Source: Terribacillus halophilus (lineage in GTDB: Bacteria; Bacillota; Bacilli; Bacillales; Amphibacillaceae). From it: a stretch of 64,000 bases of DNA. Within the stretch, counting starts at the first letter, position 1. Each line of letters opens with the position of its first letter. A program made the position numbers and the translations under genes. Positions 10,234 through 17,585 of this stretch are shown here, in pieces. Location of the stretch: contig NZ_FMZB01000003.1 in the NCBI RefSeq assembly GCF_900101385.1, forward strand, positions 62,001-126,000, read 5' to 3'. Below the pieces are notes generated by a model. That model saw only the letters and a program-made list of their open reading frames with translations. It did not search any database and had not been told where the DNA came from.

Positions 10234-11658
10234 TCAGGTACCGCAAAATGTCTGGAAAGGCTCTTTTGGTTCGGGAGGATCTTCGGTGTATTTCGAATCC
10301 ACTTGCTCATACTGAAATGGGTTGGAAAGTAGTTCGCAAAGGCGATCGAACAGCGTATAATCCCCGTTTCCTGCTGCATCCAGTGCTTCTTCCACCAAAT
10401 GGTTGCGCGGGATGAGGTTTGGATTAAACTGATGCATCAAGTCATGCGCAGCTTCCATTCCGTCAGCTCCAATCCGTGCTTCCCAGCGTTTCTTCCATGA
10501 TCCAAAGCCTTCCATCTGTTCGAGTGCAGCTGTTTCATCTATTGTCAAAGTCCGGAATGTATTTGTGTAATCCGCACCAGCTTGTTCCATCCATCCGAGC
10601 AGATCCTCCACAAGTGTTTCATCGCCCTCTTTCGCATCCGTGATACCAATCTTACTATACATGATGTCAAGCCAGGATTTCCTGTAAACTTGCGGAAATT
10701 CACGCAGGATGTCTTCGGCTTGTTTCACTGCTTTTGCTGGAACTTCGTCGAATAAAGGCAGCAAAGCTTCGGCAAAACGCGCCAAATTCCAAGCTGCAAT
10801 CGGCGGCTGATTGGAATAAGCATAGCGACCTTGAATATCTATGGAGCTGAAAACTGTCATCGGCTTGTACGCATCCAGGAAAGCGCAAGGACCATAATCG
10901 ATCGTTTCGCCGCTGATCGTCATATTATCCGTGTTCATCACACCGTGAATGAATCCGACACTCACCCATTTCGCCAGCAGCTCTGCTTGCCGCTCTACTA
11001 CTGCTTGGAAAAAGCGCACATACTTATCAGGTTGTCCAGACAATTCAGGGTAATGACGGTTTATGCTGTAATCAGTCAAAGCTATCAAGTCAGTTTCTGT
11101 ACAAAATCTTCTCGCATATTCGAACGTCCCCACCCGGATATGGCTTGAGGCAATCCGGGTAAGTACCGCACCAGGCAATTCCGTTTCCCGATAAACAGGT
11201 TCACCCGTGGAAACGACAGCTAAGCTACGCGTTGTCGGGATATGGAGTCCATGCATCGCTTCACTGATGAGATATTCCCTTAACATCGGACCAAGCGCCG
11301 CACGGCCATCACCGCCTCTGGAATAAGGCGTACGGCCAGCGCCTTTCAACTGGATATCCACCTTTTGGCCGGAACGATTTTGCCATTCACCAAGAAGGGT
11401 GGCTCTACCATCTCCAAGCATTGTAAAATTGCCGAATTGGTGACCTGCATATGCTTGTGCAATTGGCTGTGCTCCGGTTGGGAAGGAGTTGCCCGCCAAG
11501 AAATCAAGAACACCTTCCCGTTCGATTCCAAGCTGGTTGGCAAGTTTTTCGTTCCATTTTACCATTTGCGGCTCACGGACTGGGTTCGGTGACATCTTCG
11601 TATAAAAAGATTCAGGTAACTCCGTGTAGGAGGCATCCAAATTATCATCCAAGCGCAT
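10234..11658 (-). CDS. selO: Protein adenylyltransferase SelO (YdiU/UPF0061)
   Basis: About 474 residues, the family's normal length. SelO is a pseudokinase-fold enzyme that AMPylates proteins on Ser/Thr/Tyr and is linked to redox stress. Motifs: QLKGAGRTPYSRGGDGRAAL (nucleotide loop), REYLISEAMHGLHIPTTRSL, HGVMNTDNMTISGETIDYGP (metal-binding Asn/Asp) and the C-terminal FCGT, whose Cys is redox-linked in other members. Two ATGs are adjacent (11661 and 11658); AGGAGG is 7 bases from the second. It probably follows yneT in the same direction but has a hairpin between. Confidence 0.92.
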   Translation of the reverse strand: MRLDDNLDASYTELPESFYTKMSPNPVREPQMVKWNEKLANQLGIEREGVLDFLAGNSFPTGAQPIAQAYAGHQFGNFTMLGDGRATLLGEWQNRSGQKVDIQLKGAGRTPYSRGGDGRAALGPMLREYLISEAMHGLHIPTTRSLAVVSTGEPVYRETELPGAVLTRIASSHIRVGTFEYARRFCTETDLIALTDYSINRHYPELSGQPDKYVRFFQAVVERQAELLAKWVSVGFIHGVMNTDNMTISGETIDYGPCAFLDAYKPMTVFSSIDIQGRYAYSNQPPIAAWNLARFAEALLPLFDEVPAKAVKQAEDILREFPQVYRKSWLDIMYSKIGITDAKEGDETLVEDLLGWMEQAGADYTNTFRTLTIDETAALEQMEGFGSWKKRWEARIGADGMEAAHDLMHQFNPNLIPRNHLVEEALDAAGNGDYTLFDRLCELLSNPFQYEQVDSKYTEDPPEPKEPFQTFCGT

Positions 11659-11713
11659 CATTCTTCCTCCTTCATCGATCTGCTTAATACTATTATACGC
11701 TATTGATACAAGA

Positions 11714-11741
11714 ACCCCATCTGCATACTTGCAGATGGGGT
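11714..11741 (-). terminator. Strong hairpin between yneT and selO
   Basis: A 12-bp perfect stem (ACCCCATCTGCA / TGCAGATGGGGT) with a 4-base loop, followed by TCTTGTAT on the minus strand, starting directly past the yneT stop. The U tract is poor, so it may be a partial terminator. Confidence 0.6.
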
Positions 11742-11745
11742 ATAT

Positions 11746-12174
11746 TCATTTGCCGGAAGGCCCGACAAGGACACTATGTGCGACTTTGATACATAAATCC
11801 ATCAAGACCGTGCAACCTTCCTGTTCCAAATGAGCAGCTGCTCCTTCATCATAGACACCTTGCTGGGTCCAGAATACACGAGCATTCGTCCTGCCCGCTT
11901 CCCTTGCCAATCCCGGCAGGAATTCCGAACGGCGGAAAACATTGATGATATCAATCTCATCGGGTACTTCAGCCAAGCTGGGATAGGCTTTCTCACCGAG
12001 GACTTCGGTCACGTTCGGATTGACTGGTATGATTCTGTAGCCTGCCTGCTGCATCGCCCGGGAAACACCGTAGGATGTCCTGTCCGGTGAGTCGGACAGC
12101 CCTACTACTGCAATCGTCTTCGCTTTTAGCAATATGTCACGAATCTGTTCATTTTCCGGATTCTGAAATGCCAT
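11746..12174 (-). CDS. yneT: CoA-binding domain protein YneT
   Basis: 142 residues forming one Rossmann-type CoA-binding domain of the YccU/YneT family: IAVVGLSDSPDRTSYGVSRAMQQAGYRIIPVNPN and VFWTQQGVYDEGAA. The biochemical role is unknown; related domains bind CoA or its thioesters. The ATG at 12174 follows AGGAAAGGGGTATGTGAA. In B. subtilis yneT also neighbours parE, here separated by selO. It lies 17 bases behind the transporter gene, so it may share its transcript. Confidence 0.88.
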   Translation of the reverse strand: MAFQNPENEQIRDILLKAKTIAVVGLSDSPDRTSYGVSRAMQQAGYRIIPVNPNVTEVLGEKAYPSLAEVPDEIDIINVFRRSEFLPGLAREAGRTNARVFWTQQGVYDEGAAAHLEQEGCTVLMDLCIKVAHSVLVGPSGK

Positions 12175-12191
12175 TTCACATACCCCTTTCC

Positions 12192-13712
12192 TTAGAGTAG
12201 ACCTTCCTGCTCGAGGAACTCTCTTGCTACATCCTCTGGCTGCTTCCCTTCGAAATCGACTTGGTAATTCATTTCTGTCATCTGCTCATCTGTTATCTTG
12301 CCCGCAAGCTGATTCAATATGTCTGCAATCTCTGGGTGCGCATCGAGCGTTTCCTGACGCATCAGCGGAGCGCCTTGGTACGGTGGAAACAGATTTTCCG
12401 GATCGTCCAATGTAACAAGATCCAAATCCCTGATATAACTGTCCGTCGAATAAGCATCGATGACATCGACATCGTCTGCTTCTATCGCTTGCTGACGGAT
12501 ACCTGGATCCAGTGTCCTCAGCTCGCCGAACTCAACACCATACACATCCTGGATACCCAGATAACCATCTTCCCGGTCGCTGAATTCCAATGTGAAGCCA
12601 GCGGTCATGTCATCATCCATTTTGCGAAGGTCCGCAATCGTCTGCAAATCGTTCTCCTCGGCATAAGATCGTTTCACTGCAAGTGTATACGTATTATTGT
12701 ACGCCATCGGCTCCAGATATGCCATGTCGAAGGCTTCTGCCATACTTTTTTTGGCTTGCTCATACACTTGCTGACTGTCATTGCTTTGTGCTTGTTCACC
12801 TGATAATGTCACCAAAGCTGTACCGGTGAACTCCGGATAAATGTCAATGCTGCCGTTTTTTAAAGCTTCGAAAAGAAAATCTGTCTTTCCTAAATTCGGT
12901 TCCAATGCGACCTGTAAATCTGTCTCATCCTCGATCAGCATTTTGTACATATTGATTAAAATCGTCGGCTCGGCATTGAGCTTGCCGCCTATCACCAAAT
13001 CAGGCTGGTCATCTTTCGCCACCACAAAGGGAGCCACGACAACAATGACAGCAACTATAAGCAAGACAGCCAACGACTTGAAACCGAACTTGCGGCTGGT
13101 GCGCTCGAAAATCCGGATTACAAAATCCAGCAAGATGGCGAGCAATGCAGCTGGTATTGCACCAAGCAAGATGAGATTCACATCCCCTCCTCGGTCGATA
13201 CCTAACAGTATCAGTTCACCGAGTCCGCCGGCACCAATCAAAGCGGCAATCGTGGTTGTCCCGACTATCATCACCATGGCAGTCCGAATACCAGCCATGA
13301 TGACTGGCATCGCCAATGGCAGCTCGACTTTGCGAAGGCGGCGAAAGCTGTTCATTCCCATACCTGTGGCCGCTTCTTTCAAGGCCGGATCCACTTCAGC
13401 GATACCGGTATATGTATTGCGCAGTATCGGCAGCAATGCATAAATGATGAGTGCTGTAACTGCAGGCTTCGTTCCGATGCCAATCAGCGGAATCAAGAAA
13501 GCCAGAATGGCAAGACTGGGAATCGTCTGCAAGACTGCTGCTACGGCGATGATCGGCTCGGCAAGCTTTTTGGATCTGCTCAGCAAAAGACCAAGTGGTA
13601 CCGCAATGGCAATACTGATCAGCAATGCTATAATCGATATTTGCAAATGTTCACCCAATGCCGTCCATAAGGAATCACTGCGCTGCTCGAACACATCCAG
13701 GAATTCGTTCAT
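12192..13712 (-). CDS. Compatible-solute ABC transporter: permease fused to substrate-binding domain
   Basis: 506 residues. The N-terminal half (about 1-210) is an OpuCB/ProW-type permease with membrane helices and the EAA loop (LKEAATGMGMNSFRRLRKVELPLAMPVIMAG). A further helix at about 213-235 leads into an OpuCC-like quaternary-amine binding domain (PDLVIGGKLNAEPTILINMYK, IDIYPEFTGTALVTLSG). In B. subtilis OpuCB and OpuCC are separate; fused forms occur in other Firmicutes. The fusion presents the receptor on the outer membrane face. It overlaps the ATPase gene by 4 bases. Glycine betaine, carnitine or choline are likely substrates. Confidence 0.9.
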   Translation of the reverse strand: MNEFLDVFEQRSDSLWTALGEHLQISIIALLISIAIAVPLGLLLSRSKKLAEPIIAVAAVLQTIPSLAILAFLIPLIGIGTKPAVTALIIYALLPILRNTYTGIAEVDPALKEAATGMGMNSFRRLRKVELPLAMPVIMAGIRTAMVMIVGTTTIAALIGAGGLGELILLGIDRGGDVNLILLGAIPAALLAILLDFVIRIFERTSRKFGFKSLAVLLIVAVIVVVAPFVVAKDDQPDLVIGGKLNAEPTILINMYKMLIEDETDLQVALEPNLGKTDFLFEALKNGSIDIYPEFTGTALVTLSGEQAQSNDSQQVYEQAKKSMAEAFDMAYLEPMAYNNTYTLAVKRSYAEENDLQTIADLRKMDDDMTAGFTLEFSDREDGYLGIQDVYGVEFGELRTLDPGIRQQAIEADDVDVIDAYSTDSYIRDLDLVTLDDPENLFPPYQGAPLMRQETLDAHPEIADILNQLAGKITDEQMTEMNYQVDFEGKQPEDVAREFLEQEGLL

Positions 13713-14776
13713 TGGGTCACCACCCCATTCTTGACTTCCGTTTTGCTAGCCAAATAATGCAACAGCTCCTGCTGTGTAACCGTACCTATCAACTCATCAC
13801 CTTTTGCGACTGGCAATATACTGGCTTTAGCTTTTTCGAAAACACGAACTGCTTCCAGTACATTCATATCGTTCGACATCGTCAGGATATCCTTCTGCTT
13901 ACCATGCTCAACAGCACAAAGTATTTGTCCATCGTCGCTTGTCAGGATATAAGCTTGCTCCGGATCGAAATTGCCTGCTTCGAAATCAGTCTGCGTCAAA
14001 ATATGGGAAACGGTTTGGGCAACGACGATATCAACTGCAGTCTGCCAGGGTGATTTTTTATCACCGATAAAACTGCGAACAAAGGAATTACGCGGCTCGA
14101 GTATTAATTTTTGCGGCGTATCGACTTGAATGATTTCCCCTGCGTTCATCAGGCAGATACGATCTCCTAAAGCTGTCGCTTCATCGATATCATGTGTGAC
14201 AAACACAATCGTCTTTTTGATTTGCTGCTGTAATTTCCTGATGTCCTTTTGCAAACCCTCCCTGCTAATCGGATCCAAGGCGCTGAACGGCTCGTCCATC
14301 AGCAAAATCTGCGGATCGGCTGCGAGCGCTCGAATCACTCCTACACGCTGCGCTTGACCGCCGGATAATTCGGAAGGCTTCTTCTTCATATAGATGGACG
14401 GTTCCATCCCGACCATTTGCATCAATTCCTTTGCACGGTCACGAATTTGCTGCTTCTTCCACTTTTTCATCTCCGGAACGACAGCGATGTTTTCCTCGAC
14501 AGTCATATGGGGGAATAATGCGATTTGCTGCAGGACATAGCCAATATTCCATCGAAGCTCATGGATATTGTAGTCTTTCAAATCTTTACCATCTATGTAT
14601 ATCTCACCTGCTGATGGCTCGACAAGCCGGTTGATCATTTTCATCGTCGTCGTCTTGCCGCAGCCGCTTGGTCCGATGAGCGTGAGCATTTCCCCCTCCT
14701 GCACTTTCAGATTAAAATTTTTGATAGCCTCTGTACCATCCGGGTATGTCTTTTGTACGCCTTTGAATTCAATCAT
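13709..14776 (-). CDS. opuCA: Compatible-solute ABC transporter ATP-binding protein (OpuCA-like)
   Basis: 355 residues. ABC domain with Walker A GPSGCGKTT (about 36-44), Q loop, signature LSGGQAQRVGV, Walker B ILLMDEPFSALD and the H loop VFVTHDIDEA. C-terminal CBS-like region (about 240-350: MSNDMNVLEAVRVFEKAKASILPV) acts in relatives as an ionic-strength or nucleotide sensor. It is first in the operon with the fused permease/receptor. No ribosome binding problem: GAGGTGAAGGT precedes the ATG. It powers uptake of osmoprotectants, consistent with a salt-tolerant lifestyle. Confidence 0.9.
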   Translation of the reverse strand: MIEFKGVQKTYPDGTEAIKNFNLKVQEGEMLTLIGPSGCGKTTTMKMINRLVEPSAGEIYIDGKDLKDYNIHELRWNIGYVLQQIALFPHMTVEENIAVVPEMKKWKKQQIRDRAKELMQMVGMEPSIYMKKKPSELSGGQAQRVGVIRALAADPQILLMDEPFSALDPISREGLQKDIRKLQQQIKKTIVFVTHDIDEATALGDRICLMNAGEIIQVDTPQKLILEPRNSFVRSFIGDKKSPWQTAVDIVVAQTVSHILTQTDFEAGNFDPEQAYILTSDDGQILCAVEHGKQKDILTMSNDMNVLEAVRVFEKAKASILPVAKGDELIGTVTQQELLHYLASKTEVKNGVVTQ

Positions 14777-14931
14777 ACCTTCACCTCGAGTTATGTACTA
14801 ACTATTTTTTTACCCTTGCTTGCGGAATGTTAATCTTATAGTATGTAAAAAGTTATGCCCTTCCATGATACTTCGTGCTAAAATGGATTAGCAAGCAACA
14901 GGAACGCCTAAGCAGTTAAAGGAGAATGTAA

Positions 14932-15534
14932 ATGGAGTACGTGTTATTCATCCTGCTCGCCTATATCATCGGTTCGATTCCATCTGCCCTGATTGTCGGT
15001 AAGGTAGGCTATAATATAGATGTAAGGGAGCATGGGAGCGGAAATCTCGGCGCAACGAACACTTTCCGGACGCTCGGTAAGAAAGCCGGGACAATCGTGC
15101 TGATTACCGACATCCTGAAAGGGACCGTCGCAACCATACTGCCCGTTCTATTCGGGTTCGACTTATATCTGCTTGTCATCGGACTCGGCGCAGTCATCGG
15201 ACACGTTTATCCGATCTTTGCCCGCTTCAAAGGAGGAAAAGCTGTCGCGACATCTGCCGGGATCATCCTGGGAGTAAATGCCTTGCTTTTTGTCATCATC
15301 CTGGCAAGTTTCATCGTCGTTTTGCTCATCAGCAAATATGTATCGCTTGCCTCCATGACAGCAGGTGTTGTCGGTGTCATCGTCTCGATCTTCATTGCGC
15401 AGGATGTCATATTATCCATCGTACTCGGACTCTTGGCGGTATTCATCCTTTATAAGCACCGACAGAACATCGTCCGTATCATCAGACGGGAGGAACCAAA
15501 GGCTTCCTTCCTTGTGAAAAACAATTCCAAGTAA
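14932..15534 (+). CDS. plsY: Glycerol-3-phosphate acyltransferase (acyl-phosphate dependent)
   Basis: 200 residues, polytopic with about five membrane helices. PlsY transfers the acyl group of acyl-phosphate to glycerol-3-phosphate, the first step of phospholipid synthesis. Conserved loops are present: [11 protein letters not shown] near the N-terminus, [20 protein letters not shown], and [21 protein letters not shown]. The ATG at 14932 follows AAAGGAGAATGTAA. It is transcribed divergently from opuCA and has its own terminator. In B. subtilis the gene was named yneS and sits in the same neighbourhood. Confidence 0.96.
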   Translation: MEYVLFILLAYIIGSIPSALIVGKVGYNIDVREHGSGNLGATNTFRTLGKKAGTIVLITDILKGTVATILPVLFGFDLYLLVIGLGAVIGHVYPIFARFKGGKAVATSAGIILGVNALLFVIILASFIVVLLISKYVSLASMTAGVVGVIVSIFIAQDVILSIVLGLLAVFILYKHRQNIVRIIRREEPKASFLVKNNSK

Positions 15535-15549
15535 CGGGATTGTTTTTTT
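15516..15549 (+). terminator. Terminator of plsY
   Basis: Stem AACAATTCC / GGGATTGTT spanning the stop codon, followed by seven T. Confidence 0.8.
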
Positions 15550-15641
15550 CATTTCACCTTACCCGGTTCAGACAATTGAATTTCGAGCTTTGCATCGGGT
15601 ATACTTTAAGCTAGTCATGCGTCTTTGAAAGGAGTACAAAC

Positions 15642-16574
15642 ATGCAACACCTACACACACCAACTAGAAAACAACTGCCATCCAAGGCGGAACGTCATAA
15701 ATTATTCGGATCTGTGCCGCCAGGCAAGAAAACAAAACCAGAAAACAAAGCCGATATGGCTGATTTGCAGAATACGAAAAAGAATTTCCTTTTCCATATA
15801 GATGCGGTCGGGATCGCGAATGTCAAACATCCGATCCAAGTGATCAGCAACACCAGCCCAGCAATGCAGACGACGATTGGAACGTTCGAGTTCACCTCTT
15901 CCATCCAACAGGACAGCAAAGGTACTAACATGAGCCGATTCACAGAGCAGTTGGATTTGTATCACAAAAATGGCTTTACTGTTTCTGTGAAAAGTTTGCA
16001 AACCTTCGTCGCAGAGCTTGCCAATCGCTTAAAGCAGGATGATGCACGGGTCAAGGTGACATTTCCTTGGTTCTTCGAACGAAGCGGTCCTGCATCCGGC
16101 ATGACGGGACTGAATCATGCGGATGCAACTTTGGAAGTGGCTTATGACAAGCAAACTGGCTTCCGAACAACCGCTAAACTTTCTGGCACAGTTACGACAC
16201 TTTGCCCTTGCTCAAAGGAAATAAGCGAGTACAGCGCACATAATCAGCGTGGAATCGTATCGATGGAAGTACAGCTGACAGATGCATTTGACGAAGATGT
16301 ACGTGATTGGAAAGAAGACTTACTCGAAGCGGCGGAAAGCAATGCAAGCGCCCGTATCCATCCAGTACTGAAACGACCGGATGAAAAAATGGTCACCGAG
16401 ACTGCCTATGAGAATCCACGCTTTGTCGAAGACATGGTCCGTCTTGTGGCGGCTGATTTGTATGAGCTGGATTATGTCGAAAAATTCACCGTTTCCTGTA
16501 GCAACCAGGAATCGATCCATTTGCACGATGCCGTAGCGACGTTGAGCTACGACAAGCGCGACGAAGAGGAATGA
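15642..16574 (+). CDS. folE2: GTP cyclohydrolase IB (FolE2)
   Basis: 310 residues. FolE2 (GCYH-IB) converts GTP to 7,8-dihydroneopterin triphosphate for folate synthesis and is metal-promiscuous, unlike Zn-dependent FolE. The Cys-containing motif [18 protein letters not shown] holds the catalytic Cys; [20 protein letters not shown] and [28 protein letters not shown] follow family conservation. The ATG at 15642 follows GAAAGGAGTACAAAC. In B. subtilis folE2 is Zur-controlled and used under zinc starvation; I see no Zur-type inverted repeat upstream here. yidD starts 4 bases downstream of its stop. Confidence 0.94.
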   Translation: MQHLHTPTRKQLPSKAERHKLFGSVPPGKKTKPENKADMADLQNTKKNFLFHIDAVGIANVKHPIQVISNTSPAMQTTIGTFEFTSSIQQDSKGTNMSRFTEQLDLYHKNGFTVSVKSLQTFVAELANRLKQDDARVKVTFPWFFERSGPASGMTGLNHADATLEVAYDKQTGFRTTAKLSGTVTTLCPCSKEISEYSAHNQRGIVSMEVQLTDAFDEDVRDWKEDLLEAAESNASARIHPVLKRPDEKMVTETAYENPRFVEDMVRLVAADLYELDYVEKFTVSCSNQESIHLHDAVATLSYDKRDEEE

Positions 16575-16578
16575 ACCG

Positions 16579-16827
16579 ATGGACAAGGTATTCCTGGCCT
16601 TGATCCGTTTTTACCGGCGCTTTATCAGTCCCCTGACCCCGCCATCCTGCCGCTTTTATCCGACATGCTCCCAATACGGACTGGAAGCAATAAAACGGTA
16701 TGGTGCGTGGAAGGGCGGCTGGCTCACCATCAAGCGCATTTCCAAATGTCATCCGTTTCACCGGGGCGGATTCGACCCTGTACCTGGCACGACGTGTGAA
16801 CATCATCACCATGAAAAAAAGCAGTAA
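16579..16827 (+). CDS. yidD: Membrane protein insertion efficiency factor YidD
   Basis: 82 residues. The three-Cys signature is intact: [35 protein letters not shown] and [17 protein letters not shown]. YidD is a small amphipathic membrane-associated protein helping YidC/Sec insertion. The C-terminus carries a His cluster (CEHHHH). It is co-transcribed with folE2 (4-base gap), which is unusual since yidD normally sits near rnpA-yidC in Proteobacteria and alone in Bacillus. Confidence 0.93.
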   Translation: MDKVFLALIRFYRRFISPLTPPSCRFYPTCSQYGLEAIKRYGAWKGGWLTIKRISKCHPFHRGGFDPVPGTTCEHHHHEKKQ

Positions 16828-16860
16828 TCCCCCAAAAAAAGGGATACTGCTTTTTATTTT
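16815..16860 (+). terminator. Bidirectional terminator between yidD and yneQ
   Basis: Stem AAAAGCAGTAATCCC / GGGATACTGCTTTT with one mismatch, flanked by A runs on one side and T runs on the other, so it can serve the converging folE2-yidD and yneQ transcripts. Confidence 0.8.
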
Positions 16861-17162
16861 GGAAGCAAGTTAAATCTTTCTAACTGCTCCCATTGCTGCT
16901 CTGCTTGAAGTATACGAAGCTGATAGTCTCCGATCAGATCGAAATGCAGCAAATCCTCATGCTCATCAATCCAAGCTTCCTGGAGACCATACTGTCCCCC
17001 CCACTCTACCAGCTTCTGCCGATCGGCACAGCCTGCTTTCGTCACTGTTTTTGCCTCCGGAAACCGCGCATCCAGCCAATAATGGGTCAAAAAGGCGACT
17101 TCCCCTTGGCGGACCTGCTCTTTCCATTTTTGCAATTCACCGCGTCTGATTCCGAATGCCAT
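16854..17162 (-). CDS. yneQ: YneQ-family conserved protein
   Basis: 102 residues, matching B. subtilis YneQ in length and in the core motif AFLTHYWLDARFP followed by VTKAGC and KLVEWGGQYGL. It is a small soluble protein of unknown function conserved in Bacillaceae. The ATG at 17162 comes 1 base after the yneP stop and has only a weak binding site (GGAAG), consistent with translational coupling to yneP. Confidence 0.85.
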   Translation of the reverse strand: MAFGIRRGELQKWKEQVRQGEVAFLTHYWLDARFPEAKTVTKAGCADRQKLVEWGGQYGLQEAWIDEHEDLLHFDLIGDYQLRILQAEQQWEQLERFNLLPK

Positions 17163-17165
17163 CTG

Positions 17166-17585
17166 TTATGCTTCCAGCGCTTTCGAATAAGCAGCATGCC
17201 ATTCGGGCAGTGACCGACGTATTGAAACAGGGCGGAAGTTTTCTTTTTTCACAACTGTGTGAGTAGTTGTACCGGACACGCATAGTTTGCCATTTTCATT
17301 TTTGATTTCATAGCCATATTGTGTCCGGATACCATCATACGAACGAAGCCATGTTTCTACAACCGGCTTCTCCCCGTAACGTACGGGGTAATGGAAGTTC
17401 AGCTTGGCATCCACAACCGGGGAAAGGAAACCATCTTCCTCCATACCTGCATAACGCAAACCTAATGTTTCGATAAAATCAGTTCGGCCGATTTCAAACC
17501 AAATAAGATAATTTGCATGATATACGACTCCCATTTGATCTGTTTCGCCATATCTTACATTTATTTCTGATGTCGATTTCTTCAT
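17166..17585 (-). CDS. yneP: 4-hydroxybenzoyl-CoA thioesterase-family enzyme (YneP)
   Basis: 139 residues from the ATG at 17585, which is preceded by AAGGAGAAGTGCTTT. Single hot-dog domain with the catalytic motif YGETDQMGVVYHANYLIWFEIGR typical of acyl-CoA thioesterases of the YbgC/4HBT type. The physiological acyl-CoA is unknown. Its start overlaps the stop of the tandem AAA+ gene by 4 bases, so the AAA+ protein, YneP and YneQ are made from one transcript. In B. subtilis yneP follows tlp; here the AAA+ gene occupies that place. Confidence 0.88.
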   Translation of the reverse strand: MKKSTSEINVRYGETDQMGVVYHANYLIWFEIGRTDFIETLGLRYAGMEEDGFLSPVVDAKLNFHYPVRYGEKPVVETWLRSYDGIRTQYGYEIKNENGKLCVSGTTTHTVVKKENFRPVSIRRSLPEWHAAYSKALEA

